A DNA stretch of 64,000 nt from NCBI GenBank assembly GCA_028275345.1, contig JAPWUV010000005.1, forward strand, positions 185,894-249,893. Reading direction: 5' to 3'. Under the pieces are notes generated by a model. The model was not told the DNA's origin, did not search any database, and saw nothing but the letters and a program-made list of their open reading frames with translations. Below, piece by piece: positions 44,840 to 54,232 of the stretch (position 1 is its first letter; each line of letters opens with the position of its first letter). The position numbers and the translations under genes are program-made. The DNA is from a bacterium. GTDB taxonomy: Bacteria; Zhuqueibacterota; Zhuqueibacteria; Oleimicrobiales; Geothermoviventaceae.

Positions 44840-45892
44840 TCAGAATTCCAGAGCTAGTGAGAACCTGTGCACGGTCGAAAGACGTCCGAAATCGGCGTAG
44901 GCGTAGTCCAAGCGAATTCCCGCGTTCGCGCCGAGGGCGTATCGAATCCCCCCGCCCGCGGTCAGACCCTGTTCGCTCTGAGAGTCGAGAAGCGACTTGT
45001 AGCCGACGCGGAGGAAGACCATGTCGTACCAGGCGTATTCGAGGCCCACATTCACGTGCTCCACGTTATCGTTGGGGTGGACGGCATCGATCGCCCCCGT
45101 CAACCGCTGGCTGCCCGTCCGCAGCACATCCATCGCCACGCCCACGCGGAAGAGCAGCGGGAGAGGCCACCTGTCGGTTTCCAGATATACGGGGATGCGA
45201 TCGTTACTGCCGTAGGCCTCCGGATTGATGTCGTAGTAGCGACGGGCGTTCTGCCCTCGCATCTGCATCTCGGTGCCGAAGTTGGAAATGCACATGCCGA
45301 TCTTCATCTCGTGGAACTGGGTGGTGAACAGGGTGCCGATGTCGAAGGCGAAGCCCGAGGCGCTCATTCGCCAAATGCTCTGGTGGATGTATTTGAAATT
45401 GAACCCGATGGAGAACCGGTCGGTGAGGCTGCGGCCCCAGGACACGGCGGCGACGAAATCCCCGGCATCGAAGTACTCACCCGTGCCCTCGGGCTTCTGT
45501 TCTGTACGCACCTCCATCTCGCCCATGTTCAGCGTGGCAAGACTGGCCCCCACGGTCCCGAAGTTGCCGAGATTTAAGGTCAGGCCGGCGAAGTCGTAGG
45601 AGACATCGGCCAGCCATGCCGTGTGGAGCATCACCAGCTCATTCTGCGGCAGACGCGGAATCCCGCCGGGATTCCAGTAGAGGGCCGTCGCGTCGTTGGC
45701 CACGGCCACGAAAGCCCCTCCCATTCCAATGGCGCGGGCCCCCACGCCGATCTTCAAGAACTGGGCCGCCGTCGTCGCAACCTTGTTCACGGAGTAGGCG
45801 GGTACACTTGCGCCTAACCCCACAGCCAGCATCAGCGCCGAAGCCACCCAAGGCTGTATGCCCTTGCTCCGTCCCATGCCCTCGACTCTCAT
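44840..45892 (-). CDS. PorV/PorQ-family outer-membrane barrel (first copy)
   Basis: This is 350 residues from the ATG at 45892, which overlaps the exoprotein B stop by one base (TGATG). An ATG 15 bases further in is the alternative. After the signal region (WVASALMLAVGLGASVPAYS) comes the family signature TTAAQFLKIGVGARAIGMGG followed by VANDATALYWNPGGI. It ends in a C-terminal strand FSLALEF. The length and strand pattern fit the 14-stranded FadL/PorV type. One-base coupling to exoprotein B suggests that the two proteins are made together and that this barrel may carry or anchor that exoprotein. The second copy lies at 37341-38372. Confidence 0.9.
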   Translation of the reverse strand: MRVEGMGRSKGIQPWVASALMLAVGLGASVPAYSVNKVATTAAQFLKIGVGARAIGMGGAFVAVANDATALYWNPGGIPRLPQNELVMLHTAWLADVSYDFAGLTLNLGNFGTVGASLATLNMGEMEVRTEQKPEGTGEYFDAGDFVAAVSWGRSLTDRFSIGFNFKYIHQSIWRMSASGFAFDIGTLFTTQFHEMKIGMCISNFGTEMQMRGQNARRYYDINPEAYGSNDRIPVYLETDRWPLPLLFRVGVAMDVLRTGSQRLTGAIDAVHPNDNVEHVNVGLEYAWYDMVFLRVGYKSLLDSQSEQGLTAGGGIRYALGANAGIRLDYAYADFGRLSTVHRFSLALEF

Positions 45893-48800
45893 CACTTGAT
45901 GATGGCGAACTTGCCGATCTTCTCGCCGATCCCCGGCGCTTCCACGTGATACAGGTAGACCCCGTAGGCGATGTCCATCCCGCTCTGAGAGAGCAGGTTC
46001 CAAGGCTCAGCCCCGTCGTCAATGGGGCTGGAGTGGTGGATGGTCCGGACCAATTCCCCGCTCATGGTGTAGATCCGAATGGTGCACTGGGCCGGCAGAT
46101 GGATGAAGTAGATCCGCCGCTCGCCGCGCCCAGAGCGAACGTCCGGCTTCGGCTCCCACTCGGCCGCGGCGACGTAGGGATTCGGCACCACGGCAATTCG
46201 ATCCAGCTCGCTCCTGGCGCGCTGCCGGTCTACCTTCGGCCCCTCCATGCGGAAGGTGAATCGATCCAAACCGCTGAACGGCTTCTTCGAGGCGATGAGG
46301 AACACATCCCCAGGTTGCGGCTTCTTCCATTGCACCCGGATCGTGTCCACGGGATTGCCCAAGGGATCGTACACGATGGAATCCGAAGGGGCAAGGAAGA
46401 ACACCTGCCAAGTGCCCACGGGCTTGCTCTGGATCCCCCGCTCCAGGGGCACCACCTTGTCCTGCGGGCTGATGGTGGAGTCCGCATCCGTGTCGAAGAA
46501 GACGAAATCCACGGTATCGCCCCTGGTCACATTCAGCACCACGAAGCGAGCGGGGCGATTGTTGTACGATTTGACCACGCGGTTCACCATGTGAATCTCG
46601 TAGTCCGCCGGATAGGCGACTCCTCCGCCCGGATACTTCTGAACCACGTAGCGGAAGTTGCACGAGCCTCGGAGCCAACGGCTCCTGGCTTGATCCGGTT
46701 CGAGGGGGTCATCCACCACCGTCACCTTGAGACCATGCTCGTAGGGGTTCAGGTCCGAGCCGTCCAGATAGGGCGAGTTGCGGAATAGGTACCTGCGGTA
46801 CTCCACCACGTACCTCTGGTCAACCGGCATGAAATCCGTGTTCAGGAGGATCCAGTTCTTTGCCTCGTCCGGCTGGAAGTGGAGACCCCGTTCGTAGGTC
46901 CGCCCATCCCTCAATCCTCTCACCACCACACTGCTGGCGATGAGGTTCTTTTTAGTGGGATTGAGCCGGGCCACAAGCACGGAGTCGATCGGCACGGGCG
47001 GAAAGACGCTGCTGTCCCATGCGGTGTAGTAGTACCGGGTGTTTACCGAAAGGGTATCCACTACCACCTCGTCCGTGTCGCGCAAAGAGTAGGTGACCTT
47101 GGCGGGCCGGGTCCCCTCGAAGATGATCTCGTACGTGTGGCCGTCCCGTACCTGCCTGGGGTCAATGATCTCCACCAGGACCCGACCCGTCCCCGGTCCC
47201 TGATGCGCCAATTGGCCCCCGAAGACCCGAGCGGGTACATATCCGGCGCTCGGCGCCTGGGGGGTAACAATGGCGGTATTCACGTCGGGCACGTAGTGTC
47301 CGGAATTCGGCGGATCTTCGATGAAGGCCTTCGCACACTCGGTCGGCGGGATCTCCACCGTGTCGCCTTTGTCGTAGGCGACCACCGCGTAGTAATAGGT
47401 TTGCCCATTGACCACGTTCGTGTCCACGAAAGAGTGGCGCAGGCCGGTGTCGTCGCCCATGTAGTAATGAATCCCATTGGCCTGCTCCACCTTGTGCGGG
47501 CCTTTGATTCCGTCTTTGAGATCGAACTGGGCGATCGGCTTCCAGAGTTTGGGATTGCCCTGGGCATCGGTGATCACCAGGGCGTCGTTGAACCCCACGT
47601 CCGTGCCCCGATAGATGGCGTAGCCCTCGAAGTCGTAGCCGTGCACCGGATCGCGGGAGTATTCCGCAATGTCGTCCCAATAGAGGGTCACCCGGCGGTC
47701 CCCGGGAACAGCGGTCAGATGCGGCTTGAGGGGAGCCTTGGCGAAGCGGTAGCCCGCATTGTAGATCTTCTGCACAATCTTCGCGGTCCGGAAAAGATCG
47801 GCCTCATCATAGCCAAAAAGTAGGGCAATGGAAAAGCGCCTGAGGTCATGCGGAGCTACCTTGATGGGCCCGGAGGCGTACATGAAGATGTTGTCCGTAG
47901 TCTGGTCGAAAAGGGAGTCGACGATGCCGGAGGCCATCATGCGCCAGATGTCCTCATCCTGCGAGGCCCAAACGGAACCGTACTCGAAGACGGAAAAGGT
48001 GGTGAGGCCGATCTGGTCCGCCTCGTCCAGGTCGGTCTCGTCGAAATTGGGCTCGCCATGGGTGGGAACGCCATCTCCCTCCCCCTTGTCCGGGCCGGGA
48101 TAATCCGGATCGTTGGGGCCGAGGCCGTCGGCACCCACGTCGTCCACGACCGGGTTCCAGTCGCCATCGTTATCAATGTCGTCCTGCATGCTCTCGTCGA
48201 CGATCCCGTCCTCGTCGTTGTCCTTGCCGTCGTACGGTTCACCCGGGCTTTCGAGGAACTTGTAGCCGAGGTAGCCTGGACGCCAGCCGGTGTGCTCGCC
48301 GCGGAAGTCGTGGTCCCAGGCGAAGACCATGTCCAGCTTGGTATCGTAGTAGCCGTCGTCATCGCTGTAGTCGTCGGCCCCTCCCACGTGTGGATCGCCG
48401 TACATGCCGAGGTAGATACGCGGAAGGGTATCAATCCCCACGTTCTCCATTTCGTAGACCCAGAAGATGCAATCCTGCGCCAGAGTGTGGGTCCACTGGT
48501 AGCCGCGCACTTCCACCTGCACCCCGAGTCCCCGCCGATCGGGATCATTCACCGGGTCCGGGATGAAGGCGAATTCCCGGTTCCAGTAGTCGTCCATCAC
48601 GTAGTAGCTCTCCTGGTCGGCGGTGACCACCCCGAGTCCGTACTCGCCGATCCACTTCCCCGCCCATTCGGGCCCTTTGTTGGGCCAATAGGGAGGCCAG
48701 GTGGAGGGGCGATCGCTCATGGCGATGAATTCCTGCGCCGAATCGGCGTATCCCGGCAGAGGCTCCCATCCCCAGGGAAGCCCGTCGGGGGCCCGATCCC

Positions 48801-49209
48801 CGCCCACGTCCAGTCCATCCGAGACGATGTGCCGCCGGAAACCTTGGATGTCTCGGACCTCCCCGGCGACGAGGATGCCGAACTCGAACCCGTAGCCGTG
48901 GCCGCTACCCTTCGGCCACTGGAGCGAAGGTTCCGTACGGGGCTTACCGATCGACCCGTAGTTGTAAAACAGGGTGACGATCTGATTGCCATTGTGGAGG
49001 CCCTGCTTGCGCCATTCGTGGCTCCCGTGCCGACCTGGAGGCGTCTTGTATTTCTTGAGGATCTGTTCCTGTCGCCGGTGGTAGGCGTCCCATTCCGCCT
49101 GGCTCGCCGACTTGTCAGGCCATGGGTTGGCTTGCGAGAAGCCAATCTTGACATCCCAGGCGCAGAGGAGCCACGCCGCCCCGAGCGCGATGAGGATGCG
49201 CCGCGCCAC
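45892..49209 (-). CDS. Large exoprotein B, paralogue of exoprotein A
   Basis: This has 1,105 residues. The GTG at 49209 has GGGAGG eight bases upstream and begins the signal peptide (ARRILIALGAAWLLCAW); an ATG at 49236 overlaps the ribosome site and is less likely. It shares architecture and many blocks with exoprotein A: W-rich N-region (MSDRPSTWPPYWPNKGPEW / MSDKPETWPRHWPNKDASW), TSP3-like calcium loops at ~326-400 (DGKDNDEDGIVDES, DDIDNDGDWNP), FN3 (FEGYAIYRGTDVGF) and an almost identical tail (YGVYLYHVEAPGIGEKIGKF). The PNP motif of the sorting domain is in AVVPNPYVAAAEWEP. Receptor upstream and PorV-type barrel downstream complete module 1. The predicted location is the cell surface; the activity is unknown. 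Confidence 0.85.
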   Translation of the reverse strand: MARRILIALGAAWLLCAWDVKIGFSQANPWPDKSASQAEWDAYHRRQEQILKKYKTPPGRHGSHEWRKQGLHNGNQIVTLFYNYGSIGKPRTEPSLQWPKGSGHGYGFEFGILVAGEVRDIQGFRRHIVSDGLDVGGDRAPDGLPWGWEPLPGYADSAQEFIAMSDRPSTWPPYWPNKGPEWAGKWIGEYGLGVVTADQESYYVMDDYWNREFAFIPDPVNDPDRRGLGVQVEVRGYQWTHTLAQDCIFWVYEMENVGIDTLPRIYLGMYGDPHVGGADDYSDDDGYYDTKLDMVFAWDHDFRGEHTGWRPGYLGYKFLESPGEPYDGKDNDEDGIVDESMQDDIDNDGDWNPVVDDVGADGLGPNDPDYPGPDKGEGDGVPTHGEPNFDETDLDEADQIGLTTFSVFEYGSVWASQDEDIWRMMASGIVDSLFDQTTDNIFMYASGPIKVAPHDLRRFSIALLFGYDEADLFRTAKIVQKIYNAGYRFAKAPLKPHLTAVPGDRRVTLYWDDIAEYSRDPVHGYDFEGYAIYRGTDVGFNDALVITDAQGNPKLWKPIAQFDLKDGIKGPHKVEQANGIHYYMGDDTGLRHSFVDTNVVNGQTYYYAVVAYDKGDTVEIPPTECAKAFIEDPPNSGHYVPDVNTAIVTPQAPSAGYVPARVFGGQLAHQGPGTGRVLVEIIDPRQVRDGHTYEIIFEGTRPAKVTYSLRDTDEVVVDTLSVNTRYYYTAWDSSVFPPVPIDSVLVARLNPTKKNLIASSVVVRGLRDGRTYERGLHFQPDEAKNWILLNTDFMPVDQRYVVEYRRYLFRNSPYLDGSDLNPYEHGLKVTVVDDPLEPDQARSRWLRGSCNFRYVVQKYPGGGVAYPADYEIHMVNRVVKSYNNRPARFVVLNVTRGDTVDFVFFDTDADSTISPQDKVVPLERGIQSKPVGTWQVFFLAPSDSIVYDPLGNPVDTIRVQWKKPQPGDVFLIASKKPFSGLDRFTFRMEGPKVDRQRARSELDRIAVVPNPYVAAAEWEPKPDVRSGRGERRIYFIHLPAQCTIRIYTMSGELVRTIHHSSPIDDGAEPWNLLSQSGMDIAYGVYLYHVEAPGIGEKIGKFAIIK

Positions 49210-49358
49210 CTTACCATCCTCCCTGCGAATCGTCATCGAACAGCTCCCTACCTTGCCTCACCGGTCCAGAGGATGCCCCCCTTTCCGCCGATCCAACCGA
49301 GCACAGCTACCCTCCGCGCCAGCCTGTTCCCGGCCCGGTCGTATCCCCGGATCCGCCT

Positions 49359-52175
49359 TCAGAACGACAGGGCGACCCCGGCGTAGACCTGCCTCGGCTG
49401 GGAATACCAATGTGGACGGTTCAGATAGTCCGCCAAGTGATGGCGGCCGTATTGGTCCCCGTGGTCCGGCACGTAGGTGGGGATCAGAGAGTAAGTGGCT
49501 CGCCCGGTGTCGTCGTAGACGTAGTTCTCGTTCAGCTGATCGAATAGATTGTAGACCTTGAGGAAAAGAGTGAGACGGAGGGCCTTCGCCAGCCGAAACT
49601 CCCGGAACGCTTGGAGATCGAAATTGTACCGAGGCGGCTTGCGCCCGGAGTTGATCACATCGAGCCTCATGCCCTGAAATTCCGGAGTGTAGGGGAGTCC
49701 GGAACCCAGCCGGGCCAGAAGGCTCAAACCCCAGCGCCCCGGACGGGAAAGGGAGATCGTGGCGTTGAGCGTGTGGCGCTGGTCCCAATCCAGGGGCAAG
49801 GCTCGCCGTGGGCTCTCCTGCGGCGGGACCGTCTGCATGTCGTAGAAGCGACTCAACGGGTCGCTGGAATTCCCCTCGGCGATGGAATAGGTGTAATCGA
49901 GCGTCGCCGAAAGGAGCCCGGTGGGTCGCTTCTCCAACGACAGCGTGATCCCTTTCGCATGGCCGTAGTCCACGTTGGCGTAGCGCATGTAGTAATCGCC
50001 GCGAGAATAGAGCTCAAAGTAGTCCAGCCCGAGGAGATCGTTGATGTCCTTGTAGAAAAGGATGAGCTCAGCACCCACGTCCTCCCCGAATTGCTGCTGG
50101 AGACCGACTTCGTACTGGACTGTCCGCTCCGGCTTCAAGTCGGCGTTTCCCAGGATGCTCTGAAACCTCCCGCTGACCACCTCAAATTCCGGGTTGGCGT
50201 ACAGGTACGCGAACCCAGGCATCTGGAAGAAATGCCCGTAGCTGAAGTGGATCACCCCGCGATCGGTGATCGGGTAGGCGATGCCCAATCGAGGGCTCCA
50301 CTGGGTCTTCGCCTTGACGGGAACAAGCTTGAGATCGCTCGGAGAACGGCGGTTCCCGGCGATCAACTTGCGATCCCGGGGATCGGCAGGGATCTTCCAG
50401 TTCGCATTAAAATAATCGTAGCGGAGCCCCACGTTCACCACCAGATTTCGGAGCTCGATCTTATCCTGCAGGTAGAAGGCCCCTTCGTAGGGCTGTCGCA
50501 AATAGCGGTTGTTGGCCGTGCTCGTCTCGGGGGTATGGATGGTGGGGACGTAGTCGTAGGTGGAGCGGATGTCCACGTAGAACGTGTGATACGTGAGCCG
50601 ATGAGCCCGAACCTCAAGGCCGGTCTTCACTTGGTGCGTCTTGTTGATCTGGCTAGTCAAATCCAGGCGGAGCACCCGAGTGCGGGAGGTCCGGTAGGTG
50701 TGCGTCTTCGACTGACCACCGGCTACGAACTCGTACCCGGGGGTATTCAGCAGCTCGTTGGGCAGGTAGCGAGGATCGCGCCAGTCGGCGTACAGGTAGG
50801 ACTTGTAATCGTAATTGTACTGAGACAGCTTCAGAGTGAAGTAGGAAGCAGCCGACAAGGTGTGGGTCAGATCCAGCGTATGTTGCGCTGACCAAGAGCG
50901 ATGCGCCGGGATGCCGTCGGGATTGTACTTGAACGAATGGTCGTAGTCTTTGTCGAAAGAGCGCTCGTACATCAGCGAATAGCGGAGCTTCGTCCCGGGT
51001 CGGTAGGCGTAGGTCAGCTTGCCGTGCCAGAAGGTCCTGCGACTCGGGTTCATGGGCACGTAGGAGCTATCGCCGGAGAACCCGTTGTTCCTCCGGCCGT
51101 CCCGATTGAGATCTAGGAAAGGCTCCCCCGAATCGAATCGGCCATTTCCATTGGCGTCGGTGTAGGGCTCAAGGAAGTTGAGCCGCGTACCGTACGGACT
51201 CTGCGCGAGGTTCAGGACGGTGAGAGAATCCAGGAAAAGCACATCCGCGGGCGTGTGCTCACGGATCCCGTAGAGGTATCCGCGGTCATCGGAGTAGCGT
51301 CCGCTGGTGAAGAAGGTGAGTTTGCCGGCCGTTCCCGGGATCGGCCCGCTCAAACTGAGCTCCGCATTGAGCACATTCAGCGGGTCGAGCTCCTCGATGT
51401 TCGGGAATATGCGGCGGTGAGCACTCACCCGGTCGCCCAAGTAAGCCGATAGCTCGCCATGGTAGTCCCGGCCGCCATCCTTGGTCACGATGTTCACCAG
51501 GCCGGACATCGCCTTTCCATACTCGGCGTTGAAGGTCCCGCTCACCACCTGCAGCTCCTGGATGGCGCTATTCTCGACACGAAGCGCCATCCCTCCCCAG
51601 AAGGGGTTGTCCACCGGAACGCCGTCGATCATGTACGAGATCTCACCGGCCCTCCCCCCTCGGATATGGATTGCCCCGCTTGCGCCTTCCACGATCCCGG
51701 CTTTGGTCTTCAGCACATCGGTGAAGGTCTCCACGGGAAGGGACTTGATCTGCTCGGCCGTGACGATGGCCCGACCCGAGGTGATGTCCTTCTGAACGAG
51801 CGGTCTCCTCGCCTCGACGACCAATGCCTCGGTGATCTCGAGGACCGTCTCCTCCAGCTGGAAATTCACCTCGGTGGTCAGATCCACGCGCACCAGAACG
51901 CCCGCCACCACGACCGGGCGGTAGCCGATCATTTGCGCACGGACGCTGTAGGTTCCGGGCGGCACATTGAGGATGAAGTAGGACCCGTCGCTGCCGGTTG
52001 CGGCGCCCAGCGTCGTCCCCTCCACCAGCACATTGACCCCGGGAAGCGGCTCCCCCGACTTGGCGTCTCTCACCGTCCCCGCGATCTTTCCGCTCGTACC
52101 TCCGAAAAGCTGCCCCCAGAAGGCCAGGACGAGAACCACCGCCCCTGCACTCCGAAGCCCGATTCTCCCTCGCAC
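49359..52175 (-). CDS. TonB-dependent receptor of module 1
   Basis: This is 938 residues from the GTG at 52175, chosen because GAGGG lies seven bases upstream and because the promoter at 52225-52253 rules out the longer frame, which would start inside the -35 box. Signal peptide, regulatory domain (GKIAGTVRDAKSGEPLPGVN, NVPPGTYSVRAQMIGYR), plug (IHIRGGRAGEISYMIDGVPV, NAEYGKAMSGLVNIVTKDGG) and barrel with final strand VYAGVALSF are all present. A calcium-like loop (DANGNGRFDSGEPFLDLNRDG) occurs in an extracellular segment and is absent from its paralogue at 41801-44548. It is the first gene of the ~18-kb minus-strand block. Confidence 0.93.
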   Translation of the reverse strand: MRGRIGLRSAGAVVLVLAFWGQLFGGTSGKIAGTVRDAKSGEPLPGVNVLVEGTTLGAATGSDGSYFILNVPPGTYSVRAQMIGYRPVVVAGVLVRVDLTTEVNFQLEETVLEITEALVVEARRPLVQKDITSGRAIVTAEQIKSLPVETFTDVLKTKAGIVEGASGAIHIRGGRAGEISYMIDGVPVDNPFWGGMALRVENSAIQELQVVSGTFNAEYGKAMSGLVNIVTKDGGRDYHGELSAYLGDRVSAHRRIFPNIEELDPLNVLNAELSLSGPIPGTAGKLTFFTSGRYSDDRGYLYGIREHTPADVLFLDSLTVLNLAQSPYGTRLNFLEPYTDANGNGRFDSGEPFLDLNRDGRRNNGFSGDSSYVPMNPSRRTFWHGKLTYAYRPGTKLRYSLMYERSFDKDYDHSFKYNPDGIPAHRSWSAQHTLDLTHTLSAASYFTLKLSQYNYDYKSYLYADWRDPRYLPNELLNTPGYEFVAGGQSKTHTYRTSRTRVLRLDLTSQINKTHQVKTGLEVRAHRLTYHTFYVDIRSTYDYVPTIHTPETSTANNRYLRQPYEGAFYLQDKIELRNLVVNVGLRYDYFNANWKIPADPRDRKLIAGNRRSPSDLKLVPVKAKTQWSPRLGIAYPITDRGVIHFSYGHFFQMPGFAYLYANPEFEVVSGRFQSILGNADLKPERTVQYEVGLQQQFGEDVGAELILFYKDINDLLGLDYFELYSRGDYYMRYANVDYGHAKGITLSLEKRPTGLLSATLDYTYSIAEGNSSDPLSRFYDMQTVPPQESPRRALPLDWDQRHTLNATISLSRPGRWGLSLLARLGSGLPYTPEFQGMRLDVINSGRKPPRYNFDLQAFREFRLAKALRLTLFLKVYNLFDQLNENYVYDDTGRATYSLIPTYVPDHGDQYGRHHLADYLNRPHWYSQPRQVYAGVALSF

Positions 52176-52224
52176 GGCGCCACCCTCGGCTGACCTTGTG
52201 GCGAAATCCTCCCAGGCGTGGGCC

Positions 52225-52253
52225 AATATATCAATCCCCTCAAGCAATGTCAA
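52225..52253 (-). promoter_or_regulatory. Strong promoter for the receptor/exoprotein/barrel block
   Basis: On the minus strand TTGACA (52253-52248), a 17-nt spacer and TATATT (52230-52225) form a near-perfect promoter. Transcription would begin near 52218 and give a leader of about 43 nt before the GTG at 52175. No equally good promoter was seen before any of the next seven genes. Confidence 0.8.
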
Positions 52254-52280
52254 GGAGATACATCCCGGACCTCCACCTCG

Positions 52281-53543
52281 CTACGGACGCCGCGAGAAAC
52301 ACGATCTGAGCCGACCCCAAAGCCCTAGCCTCTCGACGTAGGCGGCGTCGAGCATGGCCACTCCCGAAAGCCTTTCGAGGCAGAGCTGGGAAGCTTGGCA
52401 GAGCTTGCCCAGATCCTTCGCGTACCGGGACAATAGCAATACCCCGAACACTCGGGCATTGGCCCCCAAGGCCACTCGCATGCTATCCGCTGCCCCGGCG
52501 ACCGAATACCAGCCCGCCCAGGGCTGAGGCAAGCCCTTCGGCACCTCCTCCGGCACCAGCGCCTCGTACAGGAGCCCGGCGAACACGGCATCGAACAGGT
52601 CGCCGACCGCCACATCGCGAAACAGGGAATCCGGCCAGAATCGGATTAGCGGGGACGTTTTCGAAGCCCAGTTCAAACCCGCATCCTTCGCCTGGGGGTA
52701 CCAGGCCCCGACGTAGAGACAAAACTGCGTCCGCGGTCGCACCTGCTTGACGAGCGTCCGCGCTTCCGCGACGAAGTCGTACAGGACTTTGGAACGGAAA
52801 TACAGCCAGTCCCGAAACAAGGGGCCGGGGACTCGCTGCCCGTTCTGTCGGTAGGAGTAGACGTCGTTCGGCCAATCGCGCACGGGATGGCCCAAGAACC
52901 GCTCGAAGGCGTCGCGAGCGGCGTCGCTGAAATCGCAACTGAGATCCGGGTAGTAGACCCGGTCCAGCACCACACCGTCCACGGGATAGTGGCGCACAAC
53001 CTCATCCAAGATCGAGAGGTTGTACTCCTGAACAGCCCTCCGGCTGGGCTGGAGGAAGACGCTCTCCGTGTGGGGTAGGTCCATTGAGGGGATCAGTCCA
53101 TCCGCCGTGTTGGCCAGGCATTGCCAGTCGCGGTGGCCCTCGTAAACCAGCCCCTTCTGAAAGCGGCGAAGCCCTCCGGCGAAGACGTTCAGGGAGGCGT
53201 AGACCTGAAGCCCATTCTCGTGACCCATGCGCACGAAGCTATCGAGATAGTCAAAACCGCCAGGGCTCACAGCCCCTTTCCATTCCGTGAGGCGCGTCCC
53301 CGCCCGACTTGGGTACATCACGTGCCCGGTGACCGGCTTCACATCCACCACCAGGCCTGTGAAGCCCGCCTTCTTGGCCTTCCTCACAAGCTGGTCGATA
53401 TCGCCCGGGGAGACGATGGATTCCCAGTTGGCCAAGGCGTCAACCCAAAGCCAGCGAGGCTTCGTCGGCTTCCGGACGCAGCCCACGGCAACAAGCACAA
53501 CTCCCAGCGCGGCGAAAAGCGAAAGCCATCTTCGCGGAAACAC
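52281..53543 (-). CDS. Lipoprotein, glycoside-hydrolase-like TIM barrel (GHL10-type)
   Basis: This is 420 residues from the GTG at 53543, which has GGGAGGAGG eight bases upstream; the frame is open far beyond. The signal peptide ends in a plausible lipobox (VVLVAVGC), so it is probably membrane-anchored. The barrel start WLWVDALANWESI and GFTGLVVDVKPVTGHVMYPS, the HENGLQVYASLNVFAGG strand, VDGVVLDRVYYPD and YVGAWYPQAKD resemble the family-10-like putative hydrolases (DUF4015/GHL10 and related alpha-amylase-like proteins). Asp and Glu residues at strand ends are plausible acids, but I cannot name the catalytic pair. It lies just upstream of, and on the same strand as, the receptor block, separated by the strong promoter. 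Confidence 0.72.
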   Translation of the reverse strand: MFPRRWLSLFAALGVVLVAVGCVRKPTKPRWLWVDALANWESIVSPGDIDQLVRKAKKAGFTGLVVDVKPVTGHVMYPSRAGTRLTEWKGAVSPGGFDYLDSFVRMGHENGLQVYASLNVFAGGLRRFQKGLVYEGHRDWQCLANTADGLIPSMDLPHTESVFLQPSRRAVQEYNLSILDEVVRHYPVDGVVLDRVYYPDLSCDFSDAARDAFERFLGHPVRDWPNDVYSYRQNGQRVPGPLFRDWLYFRSKVLYDFVAEARTLVKQVRPRTQFCLYVGAWYPQAKDAGLNWASKTSPLIRFWPDSLFRDVAVGDLFDAVFAGLLYEALVPEEVPKGLPQPWAGWYSVAGAADSMRVALGANARVFGVLLLSRYAKDLGKLCQASQLCLERLSGVAMLDAAYVERLGLWGRLRSCFSRRP

Positions 53544-53731
53544 CGAGATTTCCTCCTCCCTCGTAGCGCGCTTCACCACTATCATGCAGGGCAAAAGAGC
53601 TGGGGGAACGAAAACTACGAATCCGAACCAGAGCGGGCAAGGAGAACCTGCAGACCACCCGCGGACTGTTGCTCCGCCTTGAGCCCTGTACCGAACGGGG
53701 CGCGCCTTTCCGCGTAAACCGGAAAAAGGCC

Positions 53732-53758
53732 TTGACAATTGAGATGGGGTGTTATACT
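53732..53758 (+). promoter_or_regulatory. Promoter for the compact FN3 gene
   Basis: TTGACA (53732-53737) and TATACT (53753-53758) are excellent hexamers but only 15 bp apart, shorter than usual. The start point would be near 53765, leaving a 24-nt leader. Short spacing could make it weak or dependent on an activator. Confidence 0.6.
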
Positions 53759-53788
53759 TTCGGGTTGTCAAACCGGAGCGAAGAGGCT

Positions 53789-54208
53789 ATGCGGCGAGTG
53801 AGCCTTCTTTTTGCAGCGGCTGGAGTGCTGGTAGCTTTTTCCCTCCACGCCGGCGTCATCCTCATCGAGTTCAAGGCGGAGGCAGGGCTCAATCGCGTCA
53901 CGTTGACCTGGCGGGTTCGTGCCGAACAGGGCATCGAGGCGTACGAAGTGGAGCGCAGCATGGATCCGCAGCAAGGGTTTCAACGCATCGGTACAGTGGA
54001 TGCGGAAGGAACCCCAACGGCGGAGATGATCCGTACCTACACTTACGTGGACAAGACCATTTTCAAAACTACGGACCGCACCTATTACTACCGACTCCGG
54101 ATCGTGGAGTCGAACGGGCGGTTCTCGTACTCCGACGTAGTTTCCGTGTCCGCTCACGTTTCCGCAGCCCGGCACACCTGGGGGAGCATCAAAGCCATGT
54201 TCAGATGA
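53789..54208 (+). CDS. Small secreted FN3-domain protein
   Basis: This is 139 residues from the ATG at 53789 (GAAGAGG site). A signal peptide (RRVSLLFAAAGVLVAFSLHAG) is followed by a single fibronectin-type-III domain: NRVTLTWRVRAEQGIEAYEV, then a YYYRLRIVESNG strand. A short basic tail, SAARHTWGSIKAMFR, closes the protein and is not part of the FN3 fold. There is no sorting domain of the PNP type. The gene is a free-standing unit with its own promoter and a perfect terminator, on the opposite strand to both neighbours, so it is regulated on its own. The function is unknown; a surface or periplasmic binding module is the most that can be said. Confidence 0.8.
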   Translation: MRRVSLLFAAAGVLVAFSLHAGVILIEFKAEAGLNRVTLTWRVRAEQGIEAYEVERSMDPQQGFQRIGTVDAEGTPTAEMIRTYTYVDKTIFKTTDRTYYYRLRIVESNGRFSYSDVVSVSAHVSAARHTWGSIKAMFR

Positions 54209-54232
54209 ACTTGCCTGCGCCTGAATATTATG

